DNA from: Paraburkholderia caballeronis
GTDB taxonomy: Bacteria > Pseudomonadota > Gammaproteobacteria > Burkholderiales > Burkholderiaceae
Direction: 5' to 3'
Length of the DNA stretch: 64,000 bases
Assembly: GCF_900104845.1 (NCBI RefSeq)
Contig: NZ_FNSR01000003.1
Location: forward strand, 992,001-1,056,000
Part shown: positions 16,758 through 26,716 of the stretch, one piece after another
How positions within the stretch are numbered: position 1 is the stretch's first letter
Layout of the letters: every line of letters begins with the position of its first letter
Notes under the pieces: generated by a model
Database searches by the model: none
Seen by the model: the letters and a program-made list of their open reading frames with translations, nothing else
What the model was told of the DNA's origin: nothing
Program-made: the position numbers and the translations under genes

Positions 16758-19700
16758 ATGAATCTGTCCCGCCTGTTCATCCTGAGACCGGTCGCGACGT
16801 CGCTGCTGATGATCGCGGTCGTGCTGGCCGGCGCGATCGCGATGAAGTTCCTGCCGGTGTCGTCGCTGCCCGACGTGGACTATCCGACGATCCAGGTCCA
16901 GACGTTCTACCCCGGCGCGAGCCCCGACGTGATGGCGACCACGGTGACCGCGCCGCTGGAGGTTCAGTTAGGCGAGATCCCCGGCCTTCAGCAGATGGTG
17001 TCGTACAGCTCCGAAGGCGCGTCGGTCATCACGCTGCAGTTCGACCTGTCGCTGAACCTCGACATCGCGCAGCAGAACGTGCAGCAGGCGATCAACGCGG
17101 CGAACAGCTTCCTGCCGTCCGGCCTGCCCGCGCCGCCGACCTACGCGAAGGTCAACCCGGCCGACCGGCCGATCCTCACGCTCGCGATCACGTCGAAGTC
17201 GATGTCGCTCACGCAGTTGCAGGACGCGGCGAACAACCGGCTCGCGACGAAAATCTCGCAGGTGCCGGGCGTCGGCCTTGTGACGACCGCCGGCGGCAAC
17301 GTGCCGGCGATCCGCGTCGAGGCCGATCCGCAGAAGCTCGCCGCGTACGGCCTCAATCTCGACGACCTGCGCACGCTGCTCGCGAACGTGAACGTGAGCC
17401 AGCCGAAGGGCAACTTCGACGGGCCGGAACTCGACTACACGATCAACTCGAACGACCAGATCGCCGATCCGCACGACTATCTGGACACCGTGATCGCGTA
17501 TCAAAACGGCTCGCCGGTGTTCCTGCGCGACGTCGCGCGCGCGAGCGAGGCTGCGCAGGACGTGGGCCGCGGCGCGTGGTACAACCGCACGCCGGCAATC
17601 GTGCTGAACGTGCAGCGCCAGCCGGGCGCGAACGTGATCGCGACCGTCGACCAGATCATGCGCCAGTTGCCGCTGCTCGAAGCGACGCTGCCGGCCGGGC
17701 TCCAGGTGACGGTCGTGTCGAACAGCACCGGCGCGATCCGCGCGTCGGTCGCGGACGCCGCGTTCGAACTGGTGCTCGCGATCGTGCTGGTCGTCGCGGT
17801 GATCTTCGTGTTCCTGCGCAACGTGCCGGCGACGGTGATCCCGAGCATCTCGGTGCCGGTGTCGCTGATCGGCACGCTCGCGGTGATGTACCAGCTCAAC
17901 TATTCGATCGACAACCTGTCGCTGATGGCGCTCATCATCGCGACCGGCTTCGTCGTCGACGACTCGATCGTGATGATCGAGAACGTGGTCCGCTATCTGG
18001 AAGCCGGCAGGAAGCCGCTCGACGCGGCGCTCGAAGGCGCGGGGCAGATCGGCTTCACGATCCTGTCGCTGACCGTGTCGCTGATCGCGGTGCTGATCCC
18101 GCTGCTGTTCATGGGCGGCGTGATCGGGCGGCTCTTCAGCGAGTTCGCGGTCACGCTCGCGGTGACGATCGTGATCTCGGCGGTCGTGTCGCTGACCGTC
18201 GTGCCGATGCTGTGCGCGCGGCTGCTGCGCGCGCAGTCGCAGCGCAACCCGAGCCGCTTCGAGCGGATCAGCGAGCGCGTGTTCGAGCGCACGCTCGCCG
18301 CGTACGAACGCGGGCTGCGCGTCGTGCTCGACCATCAGACGCTGACGCTCTTCGTCGCGATCGGAACCGTCGTGCTGACTGTCCTGCTGTACGTGCTGAT
18401 CCCGAAGGGCCTGTTCCCGGTGCAGGACGTCGGCGTGATCCAGGGGATCAGCGTCGCGGACAACTCGGTGTCCTACGCCTCGATGGTCCGCCGCCAGAAC
18501 GCGCTCGCCGACGCGATCCTGCGCGACCCGGACGTCGCGTCGCTGACGTCGTACGTCGGCATCGACGGCACCAACCCGACGCTGAACAACGGCCGCTTCC
18601 TGATCAACCTGAAGGCGCACGACGACCGGCCGGAAGGCGCGGAAGCGATCGCGCGGCGCATCCAGCAGGCGGTCGCGAACGTGCCGGGCATCCGCCTGTA
18701 CCTGCAACCCGAACAGGACCTGACGCTCGACACGACCGTGTCGCGCAACCCGTACAACTTCGTGCTGCGCGGGCCGAACCAGCAGGCGTTCGGACAGTAC
18801 GTGCCGGCGCTGCTCGACCGCATCAAGAAGATTCCGTCGATCACCGACGTGACGAGCGACCTGAACACCGACGGCCTCAGCGTGAACGTCGACGTGAACC
18901 GGCAACTGGCCGCGCGCTACGGGATCACCGCGGCGACCATCGACAACGCGCTGTACGACGCGCTCGGCCAGCGGATCGTGTCGACCATCTTCCAGCAGTC
19001 GAACCAGTACCGCGTGATCCTCGTCGCCAAACCGGAGGCGCTGCCGACCGTCGAGTCGCTCGGCAACCTGTATCTGCCGAGCCAGACGAGCAGCACCGGC
19101 CAGGTGCCGCTGTCGGGCATCGCGACGATCCGCGTCACGCGCTCGCCGCTGATGGTGAGCCATCTCGCGCAGTTCCCGGCGGTGACGATCTCGTTCAATC
19201 TCGCGCCCGGCGCGTCGCTGTCGACCGCCGTGCGGCAGATTCGCGACGCGGAGCGCGAGGCCGGCCTGCCGCCGTCGATCACGTCGTCGTTCCAGGGCGC
19301 GGCGCAGGCGTTCGAGGACTCGCTGACGAGCGAGGTCTGGCTGATCGTCGCCGCGCTGGTCGCGGTGTACATCGTGCTCGGCGTGCTGTACGAGAGCTAC
19401 GTGCATCCGGTCACGATCCTGTCGACGCTGCCGTCCGCCGGCGTCGGCGCGCTGCTCGCGCTGATGCTCGCGGGCCACGACCTCGACGTGATCGGCATCA
19501 TCGGCATCGTGCTGCTGATCGGCATCGTGAAGAAAAACGCGATCATGATGGTCGACTTCGCGCTCGAAGCGGAGCGCGAGCACGGCAAGTCCGCGCGCGA
19601 CGCGATCTTCGAGGCGTCGCTGCTGCGCTTCCGGCCGATCCTGATGACGACGCTCGCCGCGATGCTCGGCGCGCTGCCGATGCTGGTCGGCAGCGGCACC

Positions 19701-19901
19701 GGCTCGGAACTGCGCCGGCCGCTCGGCCTCGCGATCGTCGGCGGGCTCGCGGTCAGCCAGTTGCTGACGCTGTTCACGACGCCGGTGATCTATCTGTTCT
19801 TCGACCGCGTCGCGCAACGCTTCGGCCGCCGGCGCGGCGGCGCTGACACCGCGGGCGGCGCGAATGGTGCGGGCGGCGCGGACTCGGAGCCCGCGCCGTG
19901 A
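16758..19901 (+). CDS. mdtB: RND efflux pump subunit (MdtB-like)
   Basis: A proton-driven inner-membrane RND transporter of 1047 residues. It has TM1 at the start (PVATSLLMIAVVLAGAIAM), two large periplasmic loops and twelve helices in total. The TM4 acidic pair is present in ATGFVVDDSIVMIENVVRYL, and the TM10 Lys in LLIGIVKKNAIMMVDFALEA. The N-terminal porter begins SLPDVDYPTIQVQTFYPGAS, typical of the MdtB/MdtC branch. The stop overlaps the next gene's GTG by four bases (GTGA), which couples synthesis of the two different pumps. In the E. coli paradigm MdtB2MdtC forms a heterotrimer, so the same is expected here. Proton-relay residues look intact. Confidence 0.95.
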   Translation: MNLSRLFILRPVATSLLMIAVVLAGAIAMKFLPVSSLPDVDYPTIQVQTFYPGASPDVMATTVTAPLEVQLGEIPGLQQMVSYSSEGASVITLQFDLSLNLDIAQQNVQQAINAANSFLPSGLPAPPTYAKVNPADRPILTLAITSKSMSLTQLQDAANNRLATKISQVPGVGLVTTAGGNVPAIRVEADPQKLAAYGLNLDDLRTLLANVNVSQPKGNFDGPELDYTINSNDQIADPHDYLDTVIAYQNGSPVFLRDVARASEAAQDVGRGAWYNRTPAIVLNVQRQPGANVIATVDQIMRQLPLLEATLPAGLQVTVVSNSTGAIRASVADAAFELVLAIVLVVAVIFVFLRNVPATVIPSISVPVSLIGTLAVMYQLNYSIDNLSLMALIIATGFVVDDSIVMIENVVRYLEAGRKPLDAALEGAGQIGFTILSLTVSLIAVLIPLLFMGGVIGRLFSEFAVTLAVTIVISAVVSLTVVPMLCARLLRAQSQRNPSRFERISERVFERTLAAYERGLRVVLDHQTLTLFVAIGTVVLTVLLYVLIPKGLFPVQDVGVIQGISVADNSVSYASMVRRQNALADAILRDPDVASLTSYVGIDGTNPTLNNGRFLINLKAHDDRPEGAEAIARRIQQAVANVPGIRLYLQPEQDLTLDTTVSRNPYNFVLRGPNQQAFGQYVPALLDRIKKIPSITDVTSDLNTDGLSVNVDVNRQLAARYGITAATIDNALYDALGQRIVSTIFQQSNQYRVILVAKPEALPTVESLGNLYLPSQTSSTGQVPLSGIATIRVTRSPLMVSHLAQFPAVTISFNLAPGASLSTAVRQIRDAEREAGLPPSITSSFQGAAQAFEDSLTSEVWLIVAALVAVYIVLGVLYESYVHPVTILSTLPSAGVGALLALMLAGHDLDVIGIIGIVLLIGIVKKNAIMMVDFALEAEREHGKSARDAIFEASLLRFRPILMTTLAAMLGALPMLVGSGTGSELRRPLGLAIVGGLAVSQLLTLFTTPVIYLFFDRVAQRFGRRRGGADTAGGANGAGGADSEPAP

Positions 19902-22900
19902 ACATCTCGGCGCTCTTCATCCGGCGGCCGGTCGCGACGAGCCTGCTCGCGGTCGCAATCGCGCTGTCCGGGCTGCTCGCGTATTTCCGGATGCCGGTCG
20001 CGCCGCTGCCGAACATCGCGTTCCCGGTGATCGTCGTGCAGGCGAACATGGCCGGCGCGAGCCCGGAGATCATGGCGTCCACCGTCGCCGAGCCGCTGGA
20101 GCGCCGGCTCGGCACGATCGCGGACGTGAGCCAGCTCACGTCGATCAGCAACGTCGGCTCGTCGATGATCATCATCATGTTCGGCCTCACGCGCGACATC
20201 AACGGCGCGGCGCGCGACGTCGAAGCCGCGATCCAGGCCGCGCGCGCGGACCTGCCGACGACGCTGCGCAACAACCCGACCTATCGCCAGTACAACCCCG
20301 CGAGCGCGCCGATCATGGTGCTCGCGCTGACGTCGGACACGCTGACGAAGGCGCAGTTATACGACTCCGCCGATTCGGTGATCCAGCAGCAGTTGTCGCA
20401 GGTGGACGGCGTCGGCCAGATCACGCTCGGCGGCGGCGCGCTGCCGAGCGTGCGCGTCGAGCTGGAACCGGGCCGGCTGACGAGCTACGGGATCGGCCTC
20501 GAAGACGTGCGCGCGGCGATCGGCGCGGCGAACGCGAACAGCGCGAAAGGCCATATCGACGAAGGCGAGCAACGCTACGAGGTCGTGTCGAACGACCAGA
20601 TCAGCCACGCCGCGCCGTTCCGCGACGTCGTGATCGCGTACCGCAACGGCGCGCCGGTGATGCTGCGCGACGTCGCGAAGGTGATCGACTCGAACGAGAA
20701 CATCCGCAACGCGGGGCTCTACAACGGCAAGTCCGCGGTGCTCGTGATCGTCTATCCGACGCCCGGCAGCAACGTCGTGAAGACCGTGTCGCAGATCCGC
20801 GCGCGGCTGCCCGCGATCGAGGCCGCGCTGCCCGGCACGATCCGCGTGAACGTCGCGATCGACCGGTCCGAGTCGGTCAGTTCGTCGGTCGCCGACACGA
20901 GCCGCACGCTGTTCATCGCGGTGCTGCTGGTGATCGGCGTCGTGTTCGTGTTCCTGCTGTCGCCGCGCGCGACGCTGATTCCGGCCGTCGCGCTGCCGCT
21001 GTCGATCGTCGGCACGTTCGGGCCGATGTACCTGCTCGGCTACAGCATCGACAACCTGTCGCTGATGGCGCTGACGATCGGCACCGGCTTCGTCGTCGAC
21101 GACGCGGTGGTCGTGCTGGAGAACATCGTCCGCCATCTGGAGGCCGGGCTCGAACCGAAGGAAGCGGCGCTGCGCGGCAGCGCGGAGGTCGGCTTCACGG
21201 TGATCTCGATGAGCCTGTCGCTGATCGCGGTGTTCCTGCCGATCCTGCTGATGCCGGGCGTCGTCGGGCTGCTGTTCCACGAGTTCGCGGTCACGCTGTC
21301 GATCGCGATCCTGCTGTCGCTGCTGGTGTCGCTGACGATCACGCCGACGATGTGCGCGTACGTGCTGAGCCGCGAACGGCTGCGGCGCACCGATTCGCGC
21401 GTCGGCAACTGGATCGACGGACTGTTCACGCGTTTTCGCGACGCGTACTCGCGCTCGCTCGACACGGCGCTCGACCACGCGATGCTGGTGATCGGCACGC
21501 TGATCGGCCTGCTCGTGCTGAACGTGTTCCTGCTGCGATTTTTGTCCGGCACGTTTTTTCCGGAGCAGGACACCGGCATCCTGATCGGCCAGATCATCGC
21601 GGACCAGAGCATCTCGTTTCCGGCGATGGAAAAGAAGCTCGCGCAGTTGCAGTCGATCGTGCAGCAGGACCCGGCGGTCGACTCGGTCGCCGGTTTCACC
21701 GGCGGGCGCGCGCTGAACACCGCGACCGTGTTCATCTCGCTAAAGCCGCTTGCGCAACGCCATCTGTCCGCGACCGAGGTCGTGAACCGGCTGCGGCCGA
21801 AGCTGAACGCGGTGTCCGGCGCGCGGCTCTTTTTGCAGGCGCAACAGGATCTGCAAATAGGCGGACGGCAGTCGGCGGCCGAGTATCAATACACGCTGAC
21901 GAGCGACGACGCGAGCGCGCTGTTCACGTGGGTGCCGAAGCTCGTGACCGAACTCGGCAAGTATCGCGGGCAGTTGCAGGACGTGAATTCGGACCTCCAG
22001 CAGAACGGCCTTCAGACCACGGTCCACATGAACCGCGCGACCGCGATGCGCTACGGCTTCCAGCCGAACCAGATCGACAACGTCCTGTACGACGCGTTCG
22101 GCCAGCGCACCGTCTCGACGATCTACAACCCGATCAACCAGTATTTCGTCGTGATGGAAGTCGCGCCGCAATACTGGCAGTATCCGCAGACGCTCGACCA
22201 GGTGTTCTTCAGCACGGCGGCCGGCAATCCGGGCGGCACGCAGCAGACGCGGATGCCGGGCGGCACCGTCAGCGGCGTGCAGCCGCCGGTCGCGATCGCG
22301 GCCACGCAGGGCGCGACAGGCGGCACGAACGCGCTGAACGCGGATGCCGAGGCGAACCAGCAGACCAACAGCATCTCGAACAGCAAGGGCGGCAATTCGA
22401 GCGGCAGCGCGGACAGCACCGCCGCCGAGACGATGGTGCCGCTGCCCGCGTTCGCGACGTGGAGCAACAGCCACACCGCGACGCAGGTGAACCATCAGAG
22501 CGGGCTCGTCGCCGGCACGATCTCGTTCAACCTGCCGACCGGCGGCTCGCTGAGCGCGGTCGGTCCGATCCTCGACAAGGCGGCGCGCGACATCGGGATG
22601 CCCGCGTCGATTCACGGCTCGTTCGCGGGCGCCGCGCAGGCCTATGCGCAGTCGATGCAGACCGTGCCGCTCCTGATCATCGCGTCGCTCGCGGTGGTCT
22701 ACATCGTGCTCGGCGTGCTGTACGAAAACACCATCCATCCGCTGACGATCCTCTCCACGCTGCCGTCGGCCGGCATCGGCGCGACGCTCGCGATGCTGCT
22801 GTTCGGCACGCCGTTCTCGGTGATCGCGATGATCGGCGTGATCCTGCTGATCGGCATCGTGAAGAAGAACGGCATCATGATGGTCGACGTCGCGATCCAG

Positions 22901-23209
22901 TTGCAGCGCGACGAACGGATGGACGCGCGCCGCGCGATCCACGAAGCCGCCGTGATCCGGCTGCGGCCGATCATGATGACGACCGCCGCCGCGGTGCTCG
23001 GCGCGGTGCCGCTCGCGCTCGGCCTCGGCCAGGGCGCATCGCTGCGCCAGCCGCTCGGCGTCACCGTGATGGGCGGCCTGATCGTGAGCCAGGTGTTCAC
23101 GCTGTACACCACGCCGGTGATCTATCTGTACCTCGACCGCTTGCGCGCGCGGCTCGCGCGCTGGTCGGACCGGCTGCCGTGGAATCGCAGGCAGGACGAG
23201 AGCGCATGA
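19898..23209 (+). CDS. mdtC: RND efflux pump subunit (MdtC-like) with a low-complexity insert
   Basis: Second RND subunit of the operon, 1103 residues, starting at a GTG that overlaps the MdtB-like stop. Family features include the N-terminal NISALFIRRPVATSLLAVAI, the TM4 pair in GTGFVVDDAVVVLENIVRHL, and TM10 LLIGIVKKNGIMMVDVAIQL. It is ~70 residues longer than usual because residues ~773-845 are a Gly/Asn/Ser/Gln/Ala-rich stretch (GNPGGTQQ ... GGNSSGSADSTAAE). That stretch lies between VFFSTAA and VPLPAF in the second periplasmic loop, where relatives have a short turn. The reading frame continues perfectly on both sides, so it is an insertion rather than an error. Its effect on trimer docking or substrate access is unknown. 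Confidence 0.93.
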   Translation: MNISALFIRRPVATSLLAVAIALSGLLAYFRMPVAPLPNIAFPVIVVQANMAGASPEIMASTVAEPLERRLGTIADVSQLTSISNVGSSMIIIMFGLTRDINGAARDVEAAIQAARADLPTTLRNNPTYRQYNPASAPIMVLALTSDTLTKAQLYDSADSVIQQQLSQVDGVGQITLGGGALPSVRVELEPGRLTSYGIGLEDVRAAIGAANANSAKGHIDEGEQRYEVVSNDQISHAAPFRDVVIAYRNGAPVMLRDVAKVIDSNENIRNAGLYNGKSAVLVIVYPTPGSNVVKTVSQIRARLPAIEAALPGTIRVNVAIDRSESVSSSVADTSRTLFIAVLLVIGVVFVFLLSPRATLIPAVALPLSIVGTFGPMYLLGYSIDNLSLMALTIGTGFVVDDAVVVLENIVRHLEAGLEPKEAALRGSAEVGFTVISMSLSLIAVFLPILLMPGVVGLLFHEFAVTLSIAILLSLLVSLTITPTMCAYVLSRERLRRTDSRVGNWIDGLFTRFRDAYSRSLDTALDHAMLVIGTLIGLLVLNVFLLRFLSGTFFPEQDTGILIGQIIADQSISFPAMEKKLAQLQSIVQQDPAVDSVAGFTGGRALNTATVFISLKPLAQRHLSATEVVNRLRPKLNAVSGARLFLQAQQDLQIGGRQSAAEYQYTLTSDDASALFTWVPKLVTELGKYRGQLQDVNSDLQQNGLQTTVHMNRATAMRYGFQPNQIDNVLYDAFGQRTVSTIYNPINQYFVVMEVAPQYWQYPQTLDQVFFSTAAGNPGGTQQTRMPGGTVSGVQPPVAIAATQGATGGTNALNADAEANQQTNSISNSKGGNSSGSADSTAAETMVPLPAFATWSNSHTATQVNHQSGLVAGTISFNLPTGGSLSAVGPILDKAARDIGMPASIHGSFAGAAQAYAQSMQTVPLLIIASLAVVYIVLGVLYENTIHPLTILSTLPSAGIGATLAMLLFGTPFSVIAMIGVILLIGIVKKNGIMMVDVAIQLQRDERMDARRAIHEAAVIRLRPIMMTTAAAVLGAVPLALGLGQGASLRQPLGVTVMGGLIVSQVFTLYTTPVIYLYLDRLRARLARWSDRLPWNRRQDESA

Positions 23210-24702
23210 CGATGAACGCACATTTCCCCCCGCTCGCCGCGCTGACGTTGGCACTCGCGCTCGCTGGCTGCACGGTCGGCCCCGACTACCGCCGGCCCGA
23301 CGTGCCGGTGCCGGCCACCTGGAAGGAACTGCCCGGCTGGACCCGCGCGGAGCCGGCCGCCGGCGGCCCGAAAGGCGCGTGGTGGAGCGGCTTCCACGAT
23401 CCGCTGCTCGACGAATTCGAGCCGCTCGTGTCGGTGTCGAACCAGACCGTGCGGCAGAGTTATGCGAACTACCAGCAGGCGGTCGCCGAGGTGCGCATCG
23501 CGCGCAGCGCGCTGTTTCCGACCATCGGCGTCACCGGCTCGCTGACGCGCGAGCGGTCCGCCACCGGCTCGTTTTCCGGCAGCAGCGCGCTTGCCGCGAG
23601 CCGGCTCGGCGGCGGAGGTTTCCAGGCGGTGAACAACGCGGGTTCGCTCGAAGCGAACGTCAGCTGGGCGCCGGACCTGTGGGGCCAGGTGCGGCGCACG
23701 ATCGAGGAAAACACGGCGACGGCGCAGGCCAGCGAAGCGACGCTCGCGAACGCAACGCTGTCCGAACAGATCGCGCTCGCGAACGCAGTGATCGGACTGC
23801 GCGTCGCGGACGCGAACATCGACCTGCTGACAGCGACCGTCGACGAATACCGGCAGTTCCTGCGCGTCGTCGGCGACCAGGACCGCGCGGGCACCGTGCC
23901 GCCGTCCGATCTCGTGTCCGCCCGCACGCAACTCGAAAACGCGCAGGCGAGCCTGATCGCGCTCGGCGTCGCGCGCACGCAGAACGAGCATGCGATCGCG
24001 GTGCTGGTCGGCCGCAATCCCGAGGAACTCGACGTGCCACACAGCGCCGCGTTGCCCGCGCTGCCCGAGATCCCGGCCGGCGTGCCGTCGACGCTGCTGC
24101 AACGCCGGCCCGACGTCGCAACCGCCGAACGGCAGATGGCGGCGGCGAACGCGTCGATCGGCGTCGCGATTTCCGCGTATTACCCGGATATTTCGCTGTC
24201 CGGTTTCAACGGCTTCACGCAATCGCCGCTCGCGGGGCTGCTGCGGATCAGCAACTACGTGTGGTCGCTCGGCGCGAGCGCGACGCAGACGCTGTTCGAC
24301 GGCGGCGAGCGCAGCGGCCAGGTCGCGGCGGCACGCGCGAGTTACGACGCGGCGGTCGCGAACTATCGCGGCACGGTGCTCGGCGCGTTCGAGAGCGTCG
24401 AAAACGATCTGGCCGGGCTGCGCATCCTCGCGAACCAGGCCGACGCGCTCGATGCCGCGGTGCGCGACGCGACGCGCGGCGCGCAGATCGCGCTCGACGA
24501 ATACGAGGCCGGCACCGTCGATTACACGACGGTCGCCACCGCGCAGGCGACGCTGCTCAGCACGCGGCAGACCGCGCTCGGCGTGCAGCAGCAGCGGCTG
24601 CTCGACGCGGCGTCGCTGATCGGCGACCTCGGCGGCGGATGGAACGGCGCGCTGCAAGACCCGTTGCATCCGGCAGCGCAGCAGGAGCAGAGCGCGCGTT
24701 AG
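23206..24702 (+). CDS. Outer-membrane efflux lipoprotein (OprM/NodT family)
   Basis: The exit duct of the tripartite exporter, 498 residues. The signal peptide ends in the lipobox LAGC, so the protein should be lipidated, and TVGPDYRRPDVPVPATWKE is the classic OprM/NodT mature start. Two repeated coiled-coil/beta-strand modules follow, with characteristic segments VSWAPDLWGQVRRTIEENTA and LLQRRPDVATAERQMAAAN. The ATG overlaps the MdtC-like stop (ATGA), making this the last gene of a fully coupled operon. Only the family is certain; no specific substrate can be deduced. Its presence within an mdtABC-type operon is common in Burkholderiaceae but absent in E. coli. Confidence 0.94.
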   Translation: MTMNAHFPPLAALTLALALAGCTVGPDYRRPDVPVPATWKELPGWTRAEPAAGGPKGAWWSGFHDPLLDEFEPLVSVSNQTVRQSYANYQQAVAEVRIARSALFPTIGVTGSLTRERSATGSFSGSSALAASRLGGGGFQAVNNAGSLEANVSWAPDLWGQVRRTIEENTATAQASEATLANATLSEQIALANAVIGLRVADANIDLLTATVDEYRQFLRVVGDQDRAGTVPPSDLVSARTQLENAQASLIALGVARTQNEHAIAVLVGRNPEELDVPHSAALPALPEIPAGVPSTLLQRRPDVATAERQMAAANASIGVAISAYYPDISLSGFNGFTQSPLAGLLRISNYVWSLGASATQTLFDGGERSGQVAAARASYDAAVANYRGTVLGAFESVENDLAGLRILANQADALDAAVRDATRGAQIALDEYEAGTVDYTTVATAQATLLSTRQTALGVQQQRLLDAASLIGDLGGGWNGALQDPLHPAAQQEQSAR

Positions 24703-25053
24703 CCGGCTCGCGTTCCGTTGGGACCGGTGCTGCGCCCGCCTCGTCCGCTTTCCCTGCGTAGCCGTGCTACGACTGCGGGGCTGCGCGGCCGGTTTACCCG
24801 TGCGCGCGGCGGCCGGCTGCGCGAGTCGATTCGGCATGCCGCTACGCAGAGGTATGTCGGAGGCTACGAGGCGCGGCGCGATAGCGGCAGTCATCGGCGG
24901 GAACCCGACGGCGGCGAACGATGCACGAAAGGCTGCGGCACAGGCACAAGGCTGCGACGCAACACCAGTCGCCCGGCGAACGCCGGCCGACCGCGACAAG
25001 TTTCGTCCACGATGCCGACGCCCCATCGCCTCCAGCACGCGATCAGCTTGCCG
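24703..25053. other. Intergenic region after the efflux operon; no gene seen
   Basis: Only one notable element is visible: the perfect 6-bp hairpin CGTAGC-CGT-GCTACG at 24758-24772, 56 bases past the channel gene stop and lacking a T-run. The rest shows no ribosome site, no motif and no recognisable frame content. Convergent transcription ends here from both sides. Confidence 0.35.
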
Positions 25054-25506
25054 TTACCGCGTCCGCGACGACTCCGCATCGGCAATGGGAAGCGCCGACG
25101 CCGGCAGCCCGAACGCCCGATCGAACGCGAGGTTGAACAGATACGTGTAGACGAGAAAAAACGCGATCAGCCCGAGGTCCATCACGAACGCCTCGACGAG
25201 CGACACGCCGAGCCACCACGCGAAAAACGGCACCAGCATCACGACGAGGCCGCCCTCGAAGCCGGCCGCATGCGCGACGCGGCGCGCGAGGTCGCGGCCG
25301 CGCTTCGTCTGACGCGCCTCCCAGCGCTCGAACAGCGTGTTGTACGTGAGGTTCCAGCCGACCGCGACCAGCGCCGACACCACCGCCGCGACGCCCGCGC
25401 GGCCGGTCTCGCCGTGCGCCATCGCGGACAGGCCGGTCGTCGTCATCGCGATCGCCAGGCCTTCGAACAGCAGCACGTACACGATCTTGCGCCTGATTCC
25501 CTGCAT
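25054..25506 (-). CDS. PACE-family (AceI-like) multidrug efflux protein
   Basis: A small inner-membrane exporter of 150 residues made of two tandem bacterial-transmembrane-pair repeats (four helices). TM1 holds the conserved glutamate at position 15 (KIVYVLLFEGLAIA), matching the proton-coupling Glu15 of AceI. The first repeat contains VAVGWNLTYNTLFERWE and the second contains EAFVMDLGLIAFFLVYTYLF followed by NLAFDRAFG, both family signatures. ATG 25506 was preferred over 25530 because GGAGG is correctly spaced before it. PACE genes are typically transcribed divergently from a LysR regulator, exactly as found here. Known family substrates are biocides such as chlorhexidine and short diamines; which one applies here is not deducible. 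Confidence 0.92.
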   Translation of the reverse strand: MQGIRRKIVYVLLFEGLAIAMTTTGLSAMAHGETGRAGVAAVVSALVAVGWNLTYNTLFERWEARQTKRGRDLARRVAHAAGFEGGLVVMLVPFFAWWLGVSLVEAFVMDLGLIAFFLVYTYLFNLAFDRAFGLPASALPIADAESSRTR

Positions 25507-25577
25507 GCCGACCTCCGGGCCGAATGACAACGGGCTTGATCGTATCCGTTGAATCCTGATAAAACCAGTCGGGTTCT

Positions 25578-25592
25578 TTCAACAAAATTGAA
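25578..25592. promoter_or_regulatory. Candidate LysR-type operator in the divergent spacer
   Basis: The 95-base region between the PACE exporter and its LysR regulator contains a dyad with arms TTCAA and TTGAA separated by CAAAA. It fits the T-N11-A rule for LysR-type sites. It overlaps the beginning of the regulator's own ribosome site (GAAGGG), which would suit autorepression. Spacer and context support it; binding is inferred. Confidence 0.45.
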
Positions 25593-25601
25593 GGGTCACC
25601 G

Positions 25602-26528
25602 ATGGCATTCAACTCCGACAACGTCGCGGTATTCATCGAGGTGCTCGACCGGGGGTCGTTTTCCGCCGCGGCGCGCGCGCTCGGCAAGGTGCCGTCGGCG
25701 GTCAGCATGACGATCGCGGGCCTCGAAGCCGAACTGGACCTCGCGCTGTTCGACCGCGCCGGCCGTGAACCGGTGCCGACCGCGGCCGCGCGGGCGCTCG
25801 AACCGCGCGCGCGGCAGCTCGCGAGCCAGTTGAAGCAACTCGACGCGCATGCGCTCGCGCTGCACGCGGGGCTGGAGCGGCGGCTGACGATCGCCGTGGC
25901 GCCCGAACTGCTGTCCGCGCCGTGGAGCGCGCCGTTGCAGACGCTCGCGCGCGAGTACCCGTCGCTCGAAGTGGACATCGTGACCGCGCCGCAGACCGAC
26001 GCGGTGCGTCTGCTGCACGAGGGCCGCGTGCAGCTCGCGCTCGTGTTCGAGCGGCCCGGCCTCGACGAGCGCGAAGGGTTTCAGGAGTTCAGCAGCGAAG
26101 TGCTGGTCGCGGTCGCCGCGCCGGACCACCCGCTCCTGCAACGCGGCGATGCGTGCATCGGCCACGACGACCTGCTCGCCGCCCGGCAGATCGCGGTCGC
26201 GAGCCGCGGCGACAGCAATCCGGACAGCCGCACGCTGGTGTCGCGCTCGACGTGGCGCACGGACAGCCACCTCGCGACGCTCGGTCTCGTGCAGGCGGGC
26301 CTCGGCTGGGCGTACCTGCCGCGCACGCTGGTGCAGCCGCACGTCGCGACCGGCACGCTGGCGGAAATCGCGCTCGACAACATGACGAACGAAATCTGCC
26401 TGTGGGCGGACGTTGTGTGGTCCACGGAACGGCCGCTGGGACTGGCCGCGCAACGCTACGTCGCGCTGATGCGCGAACGGCGCGGCACGACGGCGAACGA
26501 CGCCGGCCGCGACTCGCCCTCGCGCTGA
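25602..26528 (+). CDS. LysR-family transcriptional regulator
   Basis: A 308-residue regulator with an N-terminal winged HTH (VAVFIEVLDRGSFSAAARAL, then GKVPSAVSMTIAGLEAELDL). A periplasmic-binding-protein-like effector domain begins with RRLTIAVAPELLSAPWSAPL. GAAGGGTCACCG supplies the ribosome site. Divergent placement next to the PACE exporter indicates that it activates or represses that gene, as is established for PACE/LysR pairs. The HTH and effector core are complete, and the C-terminal ~15 residues are polar and variable. Ligand unknown. Confidence 0.92.
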   Translation: MAFNSDNVAVFIEVLDRGSFSAAARALGKVPSAVSMTIAGLEAELDLALFDRAGREPVPTAAARALEPRARQLASQLKQLDAHALALHAGLERRLTIAVAPELLSAPWSAPLQTLAREYPSLEVDIVTAPQTDAVRLLHEGRVQLALVFERPGLDEREGFQEFSSEVLVAVAAPDHPLLQRGDACIGHDDLLAARQIAVASRGDSNPDSRTLVSRSTWRTDSHLATLGLVQAGLGWAYLPRTLVQPHVATGTLAEIALDNMTNEICLWADVVWSTERPLGLAAQRYVALMRERRGTTANDAGRDSPSR

Positions 26529-26716
26529 TATCACCCGGAAAAAAATCGGCTGCGATCATCGTGTGCGGGTCCGCTTCGCATCCGGTGCGCTGCCGCACAT
26601 ACGCGCGCGGCGGCGCACCGGCATCCTGTGCAATCCGGACCGACGGAGCGCCGCGTAGCCGCCCCGCTCCGGCTCGCCGCTGACCGTGAAACGCACGCCC
26701 CCGAAGGAGTCCGAGC

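Noticed and set aside
16968..19817. A 949-codon open frame antisense to the MdtB-like gene, and similar long antisense frames over other GC-rich genes
   Set aside because: They are His/Arg/Asp-rich translations mirroring GC-rich codons of genuine genes, with no domains or ribosome sites.
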